Of a stretch of 64,000 nucleotides of DNA, positions 27,063 through 35,900 are shown in pieces (the stretch's first letter is position 1; every line of letters begins with the position of its first letter). The position numbers and the translations under genes were made by a program. The stretch is from Parvibaculum sp963696585. GTDB lineage: Bacteria; Pseudomonadota; Alphaproteobacteria; Parvibaculales; Parvibaculaceae. The DNA is taken from contig CAVOKW010000009.1 of the NCBI GenBank assembly GCA_963696585.1, forward strand, positions 39,580-103,579, given 5' to 3'. Below the pieces are notes generated by a model. The model saw nothing but the letters and a program-made list of their open reading frames with translations. It had not been told where the DNA came from and did not search any database.

Positions 27063-29236
27063 TCCGGTTTTCGGAAATTGTTTCGGGCGCGTTGTTGCAC
27101 CCAGGGTCGCTCGCCCCGGATGTCTTGCGATGTCTGCACCTTCAGGCCGCCATCCGGCATGAAGGTGAGCGATGTCGCCCCGCCCCGCCAGAGATCAAAC
27201 CTGTCGAGAATGAGCCCGGCGCGACAGCCCTGACGCATGGCAGGCCGGACAGGCACACGCGCAACGATGATGTCGGCCAATTCGCAATCTTCAAACACCG
27301 AGGCCGTGTCTGCCGGAAAGGCGATGCGTCGGCGTCCGGGCTCGACATAAACACAGCCATGCCGATCACAACGCATGGTCTTGCTGGTGCCTGCCTCCCC
27401 GGGTGTTCGCAAATCGCCTTCATGCTGCAACCATTGCTTGACCGCATAAGAGGCCCGGCGCGTCGTGGCGGCGAGATGACCGTCCGCCATGCGCACAACG
27501 GCGACCGCGCCTTCACGATCAATCAACACGTCAGGCCGCTGGCTCGGCGACCAGAGCGCGAAGCCGATGAGAATGGGGACAATGCCCGCCACGCGCCAGA
27601 TGCGACGCCAGAGCGAGAGCCACAACCCACCGGCCACGACAAGCAGCAAGGGCAGCAAGGGGACGGAGGGCACGAGATCATTGGCGCCTTGCCAGCCGGA
27701 CACGTAATGGGCGACCTGGAGCATGAGTTCGACGCCCTGCCCCATGACCCAGAGGGCTGGACCATCAAGCCCGATCGGCATGAGCAACAAGGCGAAAAGG
27801 GCGGCCGGCATGACGAGTGTCGCGACGATGGGAAGGGCGGCCATGTTGCCCGCCAACCCATAGATCAGGGCGATACGATTGAAATGCCAGGCGGCAAGCG
27901 GTGCCGTGGCCGATCCCGCGACAAGACTGGTGGTGGCAATTCCTGCCGCATAGGCAAGCGGCATCAGAAGGTAGCGCCAGAAGCCTTGCGCGCTGTTGAC
28001 CCAGCCATTCAAGCGATGGGCGGCATCGCTCTCATAAAAGGCGATGAGAGCGACGACGGCGGCAAAGGACATCTGGAAACTCGCACCCAGCAGACTTTCT
28101 GGTTGCCAGAGCAGCACGATCAAGGCGGCAAGCGCCACATTGCGCAAACTCAGGGCCGGGCGATCCAGCAGGATGGCCACAAACATCAGCACGATCATGA
28201 TCCATGCGCGTTGCGTGGCGATGCCCATGCCAGAAATCAGCAGATAGAAGGTGGCGCCAAAAATGGCGAAGAATGCCGCCCATTTCTTGATGGGTGTGCG
28301 CAGCGCCAAACCCGGCGCCAGCGCCATCAAGGCGCGCAAAATCCAGAAAAGCGAACCACCAAACAGCACCATGTGAAAGCCGGAAATGGAGAGCACATGG
28401 GCAAGACCGGCATTGCGCAGATCGTTTGCCGTCTCATCGGGAATGGCGCGTTGCTCGCCAGTGATCAGGGCTGCGGCGACGGCACCTGCCGGGCCGGGAA
28501 TTGATGTCTGAATACGCGTCGTGATGGCATCGCGCAACTGGCCCAGCGCATTCACAAATCCGGCTGGCGCTGCTTCGCGCAGCATGGGGACGGTATAGGC
28601 AAAGCCGACCGCACCAATGCCTTCAAACCAGATTTGCCGGGCATAATCAAAACCACCCGGCTCGACAGGTTCAGGCGGTGGCATGAGACGGGCACGCAGC
28701 GAAATGAGCGCGCCGACGGGCAATTCCGGCGCCTTTTGTCGCAAGGTGATCCTGACATGGCCGGGCAAGGCTTGCGGCTTCAAACGGGCAAAACTTTGTG
28801 GCGCAAGCAAAAGTGACAGGCCGCCACTCTCGGTGCGTTCCACATCGATGATGCGGGCCACAAGATCGCCGGCCATTTCCCGGTCCAGCACGGGCTGGGC
28901 CACACGCCAGACGCGAAATGACGCGGCGGCAAAACCCAGCGAAATCAGGAAGACGGCAAGCGTGAGGACGGCAAGGATACCCTGATGACGCAGCAGCCAA
29001 AGCAGCGCCGCAAATATGGCGCAGACCGCTATTGCCACCATCAGTGACGGCTCGAAGGACAGGCTGAAATAGAGCCCGATCCCGCAGGCCAACAGGATGG
29101 GTGACCAGAGAAACCAGCGATCGGTTTCAGCCTGAAAAAGGTCGAAGAGAAAGCGGAGTGATCGCCCCGGCAAGGCTATCCAGCGAGAGACCGGCGCGTT
29201 CAGCGGATCTGTTGGCGCCTGCCCGACAGCCTGCAT
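27056..29236 (-). CDS. comEC: ComEC/Rec2 family DNA-uptake channel protein
   Basis: A 726-residue polytopic membrane protein. The N-terminal hydrophobic pairs (residues ~40-110) precede the DUF4131-like soluble part. The competence domain begins at ALITGEQRAIPDETANDLRNAGLAHVLSISGFH, whose ISGFHM motif is diagnostic. Many membrane helices follow. The C-terminal ~170 residues (from about DVLIDREGAVAVVRM) resemble a reduced beta-lactamase-like domain, but the HxHxDH zinc motif is not visible. Homologues carry single-stranded DNA across the inner membrane during transformation. No other com genes are nearby. Confidence 0.9.
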   Translation of the reverse strand: MQAVGQAPTDPLNAPVSRWIALPGRSLRFLFDLFQAETDRWFLWSPILLACGIGLYFSLSFEPSLMVAIAVCAIFAALLWLLRHQGILAVLTLAVFLISLGFAAASFRVWRVAQPVLDREMAGDLVARIIDVERTESGGLSLLLAPQSFARLKPQALPGHVRITLRQKAPELPVGALISLRARLMPPPEPVEPGGFDYARQIWFEGIGAVGFAYTVPMLREAAPAGFVNALGQLRDAITTRIQTSIPGPAGAVAAALITGEQRAIPDETANDLRNAGLAHVLSISGFHMVLFGGSLFWILRALMALAPGLALRTPIKKWAAFFAIFGATFYLLISGMGIATQRAWIMIVLMFVAILLDRPALSLRNVALAALIVLLWQPESLLGASFQMSFAAVVALIAFYESDAAHRLNGWVNSAQGFWRYLLMPLAYAAGIATTSLVAGSATAPLAAWHFNRIALIYGLAGNMAALPIVATLVMPAALFALLLMPIGLDGPALWVMGQGVELMLQVAHYVSGWQGANDLVPSVPLLPLLLVVAGGLWLSLWRRIWRVAGIVPILIGFALWSPSQRPDVLIDREGAVAVVRMADGHLAATTRRASYAVKQWLQHEGDLRTPGEAGTSKTMRCDRHGCVYVEPGRRRIAFPADTASVFEDCELADIIVARVPVRPAMRQGCRAGLILDRFDLWRGGATSLTFMPDGGLKVQTSQDIRGERPWVQQRARNNFRKPDQ

Positions 29237-29516
29237 CTGTGGCCCCTTGCGTCTGTGCGGCTTTGAACAAGGTCATGACAGCCCTGCAAGCCCTCGGAAA
29301 TCACGTATATTGCATCTGCTTTCGGGCTTACGCTGCAATGCCGCAATGTGCTAGAAATGAGACAGGGTGGCAGCGTAGCTCGCCCAGCCTTCCAGACGCG
29401 GACCCGACGCCAGACAGAGATTAGCCCGGTCGCCGCCTCGCAACAATCCGCCAGAGAGTTTGAGTCGATAAGCGCCCATACTCCTGGCTGCCGCCTGATC
29501 CTGACGACGAGAAATT

Positions 29517-30929
29517 ATGACCGAGACTAAAAAAGTCGTGACGCGCTTTGCGCCTTCGCCCACCGGTTATCTGCATATTGGTGGCGGCCGCACGGCGCTG
29601 TTCAACTGGCTCTTTGCCCGCCACCATGGCGGCACCTTTCTGCTGCGCATTGAAGACACAGACCGCGAGCGTTCCACCGACGCCGCCATTGAGGCGATCT
29701 TTGAGGGTCTGCGCTGGCTGGGCCTCGAATGGGATGGCGAACCGGTGATGCAGTTTGCGCGGCAAGCCCGCCATCGCGACGTGGCGCTGGAAATGCTCGC
29801 CAAGGGTCACGCCTATTATTGCTATGCGAGCCAGGCCGAGCTGGAAGAAATGCGTGAGCTTGCGCGCGCCGAAGGCCGCCCGATCAAATATGATGGGCGC
29901 TGGCGCGACCGCGATCCGGCTGAGGCCCCCGAGGGCGTGAAGCCCGTGATCCGTTTCCGCTCGCCCGAACAGGGCGAGACCGTGGTGCAGGATCATGTGA
30001 TCGGCGAAGTGCGCTTTGCCAATGATCAGCTTGACGACCTCATCATCATGCGCAGCGACGGCACACCGACCTATAATCTCTCGGTCGTGGTGGATGATCA
30101 CGATATGGGCGTGACGCATATCATTCGCGGCGATGATCACCTGACCAATACAGCCCGTCAGAGCCAGATCTATGCGGCGATGGGCTGGGATGCGCCCGAG
30201 TTTGCGCATCTGCCGCTTATTCACGGGCCGGATGGGGCCAAGCTCTCCAAGCGCCATGGGGCGCTTGGCGTTGATGCCTATCGCGATCTTGGCTATCTGC
30301 CTGAAGCGATGCGCAATTATCTCGTGCGGCTTGGCTGGAGCCATGGCGACGATGAGATTTTCTCGACCGAACAGGCGATCGCGTGGTTCAACCTTGAAAG
30401 CATCGGTCACTCGCCCTCGCGCTTCGACTTCGACAAGCTCGAAAGCGTCAATGCGCATTATATTCGTCAGGCAGATGATGCCCGGCTTGCAGACGATACG
30501 CTGGCGCTGATGGCGCGCCTGCAGGGCTGGGACGCGACGCCCGAGCTTCGGGCCAAGCTGATTGAAGCCATGCCGGGCCTCAAGGAACGCGCCAAGACGC
30601 TGATCGAACTTGGCAAAGCGGCCCGTTTCCTGATCGCGCAGCGACCATTGGCGCTCGATGAGAGCGCGACGAAGCTGCTCAATGATGAAGCCAAGGGTAT
30701 TCTCGCGCGCTTACTGCCATCGCTGGAGGCGCTGCATGACTGGACGGCTGAGGACAGCGAAGGCGTGGTTCGCGCCTTTGCTGAAAGCGAAAACCTGAAG
30801 CTTGGAAAAGTCGCGCAACCCTTGCGCGCGGCACTGACCGGGAGTTCGGTTTCGCCACCCATTTTTGATGTATTGGCCACGCTTGGCCGTGACGAAGCGC
30901 TCGGGCGCATCAAGGATCAGGCGGCCTGA
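29517..30929 (+). CDS. gltX: Glutamyl-tRNA synthetase
   Basis: Charges tRNA-Glu, and possibly tRNA-Gln where GatCAB operates. The 470-residue class I synthetase opens VVTRFAPSPTGYLHIGGGRTA, with the HIGH-equivalent HIGG. It continues with FLLRIEDTDRERST, the discriminating region SVVVDDHDMGVTHIIRGDDHLTN, and GAKLSKRHGALGV as KMSKS-equivalent. The C-terminal anticodon-binding domain is present in full. No strong Shine-Dalgarno is seen, but the start fits the family. The 280-bp gap to comEC is divergent and should hold both promoters. Confidence 0.97.
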   Translation: MTETKKVVTRFAPSPTGYLHIGGGRTALFNWLFARHHGGTFLLRIEDTDRERSTDAAIEAIFEGLRWLGLEWDGEPVMQFARQARHRDVALEMLAKGHAYYCYASQAELEEMRELARAEGRPIKYDGRWRDRDPAEAPEGVKPVIRFRSPEQGETVVQDHVIGEVRFANDQLDDLIIMRSDGTPTYNLSVVVDDHDMGVTHIIRGDDHLTNTARQSQIYAAMGWDAPEFAHLPLIHGPDGAKLSKRHGALGVDAYRDLGYLPEAMRNYLVRLGWSHGDDEIFSTEQAIAWFNLESIGHSPSRFDFDKLESVNAHYIRQADDARLADDTLALMARLQGWDATPELRAKLIEAMPGLKERAKTLIELGKAARFLIAQRPLALDESATKLLNDEAKGILARLLPSLEALHDWTAEDSEGVVRAFAESENLKLGKVAQPLRAALTGSSVSPPIFDVLATLGRDEALGRIKDQAA

Positions 30930-31036
30930 TTTCGACCTTTTCAGGACGCTCTAACGGGACCACAATGTGCACAACCGCTGAAGGGTTCGCCTGGCATCAA
31001 ACAGGTTCCTGACAGCCAAAGAGGATAGAGGCAGGC

Positions 31037-32350
31037 ATGACAAAATTCGGAACCAAAGCCGGCGTAATTTCAACCGCCACTCTCCAGGTTGATGGCAAGA
31101 GTTACGACTTTCCCGTGTTTGGCGGGTCATTGGGACCAAGCGTGATCGATATTTCGACGCTTTATTCCAAGACGGGCCATTTTACCTATGACCCGGGTTT
31201 TACCTCGACCGGCAGCTGCGAATCCGACATCACCTATATCGATGGTGAGGAAGGCATTCTGCTTTATCGCGGCTATCCGATTGAACAGCTCGCGGAAAAA
31301 GGCTCCTTCCTCGAAACATGCCATTTGCTGCTGAGCGGGGAATTGCCGAACCAGACCGAGTTCAAGGAATTCTCGCGCGCCATCACCTACCACACGATGG
31401 TTCATGAACAGATGATGTTCTTCCTTCGCGGCTTCCGTCGCGACGCCCATCCGATGGCGATCATGTGCGGCATGGTTGGTGCGCTGTCGGCCTTCTATCA
31501 CGACTCCACCGACATCAATGATCCGATGCAGCGCATGATTGCGAGCCGTCGCCTGATCGCCAAGATGCCGACGATTGCCTCCATGGCATATAAATATTCC
31601 ATCGGTCAGCCGATCGTTTATCCGCGCAATGATCTGGGCTACGCCGAAAACTTCCTGCGCATGTGCTTCTCGGTTCCGGCGGAAGAATATGAGATCAATC
31701 CGATCCTCGCCCGCGCGATGGAACGCATTTTCATTCTGCATGCCGATCATGAGCAGAATGCCTCCACCTCGACGGTGCGTCTGGCGGGTTCGTCCGGCGC
31801 CAATCCCTTCGCCTGCATCGCGGCGGGCATTGCCTGCCTGTGGGGTCCGGCGCATGGTGGCGCAAATGAAGCCGCGCTCAACATGTTGCAGGAAATCGGC
31901 ACGGTTGATCGCATTCCTGAATACATCAAGCGCGCCAAGGACAAGGACGATCCGTTCCGTCTGATGGGCTTTGGGCATCGCGTTTACAAGAACTATGATC
32001 CCCGCGCCCGTGTGATGCAGAAGACAACCCATGAAGTGCTTCAGGTTCTGGGCATCAAGGATGATCCGCTGCTCGACGTGGCGATGGAACTGGAACGCAT
32101 TGCGCTCAGTGACCCCTATTTCATCGAGAAGAAGCTTTATCCGAATATCGACTTCTATTCGGGCATCACGCTGAAGGCGATGGGCTTCCCGACGACGATG
32201 TTCACGGTGCTCTTTGCGCTCGCCCGCACAGTGGGCTGGGTCGCCCAGTGGAACGAGATGGTTGAAGATCCAAGCCAGCGCATCGGCCGTCCGCGCCAGC
32301 TTTATACCGGCGCCAAGTCGCGCGACTATGTGGATATTGCCAAGCGCTAA
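31037..32350 (+). CDS. gltA: Citrate synthase
   Basis: Condenses oxaloacetate with acetyl-CoA at the entry of the TCA cycle. The 437-residue protein is the large Gram-negative type with an N-terminal extension (VDGKSYDFPVFGGSLGPSVIDI). Conserved blocks are GSCESDITYIDGEEGILLYRGYPIE (split across the first 90 residues), HADHEQNASTSTVR, CLWGPAHGGANEA and LMGFGHRVYKNYDPRA, which hold the catalytic His and Asp region. Preceded by GAGGCAGG. It converges with the lipid A block. Confidence 0.97.
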   Translation: MTKFGTKAGVISTATLQVDGKSYDFPVFGGSLGPSVIDISTLYSKTGHFTYDPGFTSTGSCESDITYIDGEEGILLYRGYPIEQLAEKGSFLETCHLLLSGELPNQTEFKEFSRAITYHTMVHEQMMFFLRGFRRDAHPMAIMCGMVGALSAFYHDSTDINDPMQRMIASRRLIAKMPTIASMAYKYSIGQPIVYPRNDLGYAENFLRMCFSVPAEEYEINPILARAMERIFILHADHEQNASTSTVRLAGSSGANPFACIAAGIACLWGPAHGGANEAALNMLQEIGTVDRIPEYIKRAKDKDDPFRLMGFGHRVYKNYDPRARVMQKTTHEVLQVLGIKDDPLLDVAMELERIALSDPYFIEKKLYPNIDFYSGITLKAMGFPTTMFTVLFALARTVGWVAQWNEMVEDPSQRIGRPRQLYTGAKSRDYVDIAKR

Positions 32351-32386
32351 GCGCTCCGTCGATCAATCAAAAGGCACTGCCTCGTT

Positions 32387-32420
32387 CCCCCTCGAGGGAG
32401 CCCAAGCTCCCTCGAGGGGG
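32387..32420. repeat. Perfect 15-bp inverted repeat between gltA and lpxB
   Basis: CCCCCTCGAGGGAGC (32387-32401) pairs perfectly with GCTCCCTCGAGGGGG (32406-32420) around the loop CCAA. No T run follows on either strand. Its place between convergent genes suggests a bidirectional transcription stop. A second, looser REP-like palindrome (GTCATGCCC ... GGGTCATGAC) follows at about 32451-32479. Confidence 0.75.
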
Positions 32421-32513
32421 GATGACGGGTCTACCCCTCCATGATGGTCCGTCATGCCCCGCTTCATACGGGTCATGACGATTTGGATATGAAGGCAAAA
32501 GGGCGGCGCCTTT

Positions 32514-33704
32514 TTATTGCGGCTTGGGAAGAGCCTGGGTTGCAAGCACTTCAAGAACGGCGCGGGCGGCGCGGCGGCTGGGGGGCTCGCCTGCAACGCC
32601 CATAAGGCTTCGCATTTCATCGAGATCGGCAAGCGCTCGGGCACGTTGCGGTGTGTTGCCGAGGAGCGGCAGCAGCGCCTGAGCGAGTGCTGGCGGCGTG
32701 CAGGCCCCTTGCAGAAACTCGCGCACGGAAGGCCGGTCAAGGATCAGATTGACCAGGACCACGGAAGGCACTTTCAACATGCGCCCGACAATGGCGCCAG
32801 CAAAGGCATCGATGCGATAGCCGATGACCATGGGCACACGGGCAAGGCCCAGCTCCAGCGACACGGTGCCGGAGGCGGCAAGCGCGGCGGTTGACGCATC
32901 AAAAGCCGCGCGCTTTTCCATATCGTCTTCGACGATGAGGGCAGGCACTTTCCACGCCTTTGCCGCCGCAATGACAGCGTCGCGCACATGCGGCACGGTT
33001 GGCACGACAACGCGCAGTTCAGGCAAGGCGGCGTGGAGCCGCGCCACCGTTTCGCCAAAGACGGAAAGCAGACGACGCACTTCATTGGTACGGCTGCCAG
33101 GCAGCACGAGCAGAACCGGCGCTTCCGGGGCGATGCCATGGCTGGCCCTGAAGCGCGCACCTGATCCTTGTTCCGGCAGACGCTCGATCGCCGGATGACC
33201 GACATAAACGCAATCAAGACCGGCTTCCGCCTTGAAGAATGTCGGCTCGAAGGGCAGCAGCGCCATGACCCGCGTCAGATATTTCGCCATGGCCCGGGCG
33301 CGACCGCGCCGCCAGGCCCAGACACTTGGCGAGACGTAATTGATGATCGGGATCCGGGGGGCGCGGCGTTTGACGCGGCGAGCCACGATATGCGTGAAGT
33401 CCGGACTGTCGATGATGACCATGACATCGGGCTGATGGGCGACGGCATGGTCGATGGTCTGTTTCATGCGGCGGAAGATGAGCGGCAGGCGTGGAATGAC
33501 TTCGCGCGGCCCCATGACGGCAATATCCGTCATCGGGAACACGGAGGTGATGCCTTCGGCTTGCATGAGCGGACCGCCAACGCCGGAAAACCGCACCTGG
33601 CCGCCGAGCATTTCCTTCAAGGCCTGCATGAGATCGGCACCGAGCACATCGCCTGACGGCTCACCCGCAACAAGCATGATGTGCGGACCCGATGCCGCTG
33701 TCAT
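32514..33704 (-). CDS. lpxB: Lipid-A-disaccharide synthase
   Basis: A GT-B fold glycosyltransferase of 396 residues. It joins UDP-2,3-diacylglucosamine and lipid X into the lipid A disaccharide at the inner membrane. Seen: MLVAGEPSGDVLGADLMQAL at the N-terminus, FSGVGGPLMQAEG, IDSPDFTHIVARRVK, YVSPSVWAWRRGRA, FEPTFF and LLVLPGSRTNEVRRL. Its ATG overlaps the lpxI stop by three to four bases. It is the last gene of the lipid A series lpxD-fabZ-lpxA-lpxI-lpxB. Confidence 0.96.
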   Translation of the reverse strand: MTAASGPHIMLVAGEPSGDVLGADLMQALKEMLGGQVRFSGVGGPLMQAEGITSVFPMTDIAVMGPREVIPRLPLIFRRMKQTIDHAVAHQPDVMVIIDSPDFTHIVARRVKRRAPRIPIINYVSPSVWAWRRGRARAMAKYLTRVMALLPFEPTFFKAEAGLDCVYVGHPAIERLPEQGSGARFRASHGIAPEAPVLLVLPGSRTNEVRRLLSVFGETVARLHAALPELRVVVPTVPHVRDAVIAAAKAWKVPALIVEDDMEKRAAFDASTAALAASGTVSLELGLARVPMVIGYRIDAFAGAIVGRMLKVPSVVLVNLILDRPSVREFLQGACTPPALAQALLPLLGNTPQRARALADLDEMRSLMGVAGEPPSRRAARAVLEVLATQALPKPQ

Positions 33705-34585
33705 GATTTGGCCCGCGCAATATCATCGGCACTGAGGCCGATCACAAACAAGCCAGCCTTGTCGGCGGCACGGGCTACGGCCAGCGCATCGCTGATCAGG
33801 GCATTGCCTGCTTCGATGGCGATGCCCGCCAGGCCCGCAGCGGCGGCACCCTCGATCGTTTTGACGCCAATGGTTGGCAAATCAATGCGTCGCTCCTGAC
33901 CGGGTTTGGCAAGTTTGACGAGCACACCTGCCCGGTTGGCCACATTGCCGCGCAGGGCGGGCGCGATTTGATCGAGGCGGGCAAGCATGGCGTCGGTGCC
34001 TTCGGCAGCCTCCAGCGCGAGCACGATGCCGCGCACGGCGACAGCCCCCTGCCCGATATCCAGTGCACCAATGGCCAGAACGGCACGAATGGCGATATTG
34101 ATATCTGCCCGTTGCTCCTCATCCGGCGTCAGACGACCAATGGCGCCTTGCGGGGCGAGAAGACTTTGGGACACTTCATGCGCCCCGATGACGCGAAACC
34201 CATGATCATGTTCGAGCAGCGAGATGATGCCCTTGAGCAATCCATCATCTCCCTTGCGCATCAGGCCGATGAAGCGTGGCAGAAGCCGCAGGCCCATAGC
34301 GTCCGGTATGACCTTGCGAATGTCGGGGCGATGGATGGGACCGATCAGGACGACATCCTCGCAGCCATTATCCTTCAGCAGGTTGATGAAACGGCCCAGC
34401 GCACCAATGCGGCACCAGTCATGCGGGTAGCGGCTGATGTCAGGGCTCGCCTCCCCCTCAATACCGATGATAAAGACCTCCCGTCCGGCAGACAGGGCAT
34501 CTTGCGCAAGCGCCACGGGCAAAGGCCCTGAGCCTGCCACTATCCCCAGTTTCCGCTGCGCGATCTTGCGGGTCTGGTCAGGCAT
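33701..34585 (-). CDS. lpxI: UDP-2,3-diacylglucosamine pyrophosphatase LpxI
   Basis: A 294-residue DUF1009-type enzyme that hydrolyses UDP-2,3-diacylglucosamine to lipid X. It replaces LpxH in most Alphaproteobacteria. Landmarks: KLGIVAGSGPLPVALAQ, VVLIGPIHRPDIRK, GDDGLLKGIISLLEHDHGF and, in the C-terminal domain, RRIDLPTIGVKTIEGAAAAG. It overlaps lpxA upstream by eight bases and lpxB downstream. This placement between lpxA and lpxB is the classic context by which LpxI was recognised. Confidence 0.95.
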   Translation of the reverse strand: MPDQTRKIAQRKLGIVAGSGPLPVALAQDALSAGREVFIIGIEGEASPDISRYPHDWCRIGALGRFINLLKDNGCEDVVLIGPIHRPDIRKVIPDAMGLRLLPRFIGLMRKGDDGLLKGIISLLEHDHGFRVIGAHEVSQSLLAPQGAIGRLTPDEEQRADINIAIRAVLAIGALDIGQGAVAVRGIVLALEAAEGTDAMLARLDQIAPALRGNVANRAGVLVKLAKPGQERRIDLPTIGVKTIEGAAAAGLAGIAIEAGNALISDALAVARAADKAGLFVIGLSADDIARAKS

Positions 34586-35369
34586 CGCCCGGCATCACAA
34601 TGGCACGACCGGATTCATCCTGGATGAAGTTGATGATTTCCATCACTTCGGGCTGATCGGCAAACCTGTCGCCGGTTCTGGCAACGCGGTCACGCAACGC
34701 GCCCTCGCCCGTGAAGATCATGTCATAGGCTTCGCGCAGGACCGATATCTGTTCACGCGAGAAACCGCGACGGCGCAGGCCGACGAGATTGAGACCAACG
34801 AGATGGGCGCGATTGCCGATGACGAGACCATAGGGAATGACATCGTTTTCAACACCGCTCATGCCACCGATAAAGGCATGTTTGCCGACACGGCCAAATT
34901 GCTGAAGTGCGGCGCCGCCGCCAAAGATCACAAAGTCACCGACCTTGCAGTGACCGGCCAACATGACATTGTTGGAGAAGACGACATTGTTGCCGACGAT
35001 ACTGTCATGGCCGACATGGGAGCCTGCCAGAAAGGCGCAGCGGTCGCCGACGCGGGTGACCATGCCGCCACCTTCAGTGCCGGGATTCATGGTCACATAT
35101 TCGCGGATCATATTGTCGGTGCCGATTTCCAGCGTGCTCGGCTCACCCTTGAACTTGAGGTCCTGGGGATGGTGACCGATGGAGGCAAAGGGATAAATCT
35201 GCGTGCGGGCGCCAATGGTCGTGCGACCCTCGATAACGACATGCGAATGCAGCACCACATTTTCACCGAGGCGGACATGGGCACCCACAACGCAATATGG
35301 CCCGATCTTGACGCTATCTGCCAGCTCGGCGCCGAGATCGATTATTGCCGTGGGATGGATTTCACTCAT
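34578..35369 (-). CDS. lpxA: UDP-N-acetylglucosamine acyltransferase
   Basis: The first enzyme of lipid A synthesis, transferring a hydroxyacyl chain from ACP to UDP-GlcNAc. The 263-residue protein starts MSEIHPTAIIDLGAELADSV and consists mainly of hexapeptide repeats forming a left-handed beta helix. The catalytic His region is FLAGSHVGHDSIVGNN. The C-terminal helical part begins near residue 190 (NLVGLRRRGFS). ATG 35369 overlaps the fabZ stop by four bases (ATGA). Confidence 0.96.
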   Translation of the reverse strand: MSEIHPTAIIDLGAELADSVKIGPYCVVGAHVRLGENVVLHSHVVIEGRTTIGARTQIYPFASIGHHPQDLKFKGEPSTLEIGTDNMIREYVTMNPGTEGGGMVTRVGDRCAFLAGSHVGHDSIVGNNVVFSNNVMLAGHCKVGDFVIFGGGAALQQFGRVGKHAFIGGMSGVENDVIPYGLVIGNRAHLVGLNLVGLRRRGFSREQISVLREAYDMIFTGEGALRDRVARTGDRFADQPEVMEIINFIQDESGRAIVMPGDA

Positions 35370-35851
35370 GAGCCCAATGCCTGACCTGCGATCATGGCGC
35401 TGAAATCGCATTCAGCTACCGTCTTGCCATTGACTTTGCCTTCGCCGTGATAGCGCCAGACATTGGCGCGGTTGCGCAGCTTGGTGACATGAATTTCAAG
35501 CATGTCCCCCGGCACAACCGGCTTGCGGAAGCGGCAATTATCAACCGTCATGAAATAGACCAGACGATTGGAGCCTTGCGCGCCGAGACTGTTGATGACA
35601 AGCGCACCGGCGGTTTGCGCCATGGCTTCCACAATCAGCACGCCCGGCATCACGGGATAGCCCGGGAAATGGCCGGTAAAAAACGGCTCGTTGTTGGAAA
35701 CGGCCTTGATGCCGATGGCAAATTCATCCGATCGCATATCGGTGATGCGGTCGATCATCAGCATGGGGTAGCGGTGGGGCAGCAATTCCATCACGCGCTG
35801 AATGTCTGCGCTGGTGGAGGGAGCGCTGTTATCTGCCTCTGGCTGGCTCAT
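35366..35851 (-). CDS. fabZ: 3-hydroxyacyl-ACP dehydratase FabZ
   Basis: A hot-dog fold dehydratase of fatty-acid elongation, 161 residues. The catalytic His lies in FFTGHFPGYPVMPGV and the Glu in LIVEAMAQTAG, the paired FabZ signature. LLPHRYPMLMIDRITD precedes it. Sitting between lpxD and lpxA, it competes for the same hydroxyacyl-ACP, which is the usual location. About 15 non-conserved residues precede the core. Confidence 0.96.
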   Translation of the reverse strand: MSQPEADNSAPSTSADIQRVMELLPHRYPMLMIDRITDMRSDEFAIGIKAVSNNEPFFTGHFPGYPVMPGVLIVEAMAQTAGALVINSLGAQGSNRLVYFMTVDNCRFRKPVVPGDMLEIHVTKLRNRANVWRYHGEGKVNGKTVAECDFSAMIAGQALGS

Positions 35852-35900
35852 TCACTTCGTTCCTGTTTAACCTAGTTCCATTTGCCTTTGCTCGCTTGCG

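Noticed and set aside
27092..28504. 470-codon open frame on the plus strand
   Set aside because: Opposite comEC, which is a clear family member. The antisense product is rich in His, Gly and Gln with no domain.
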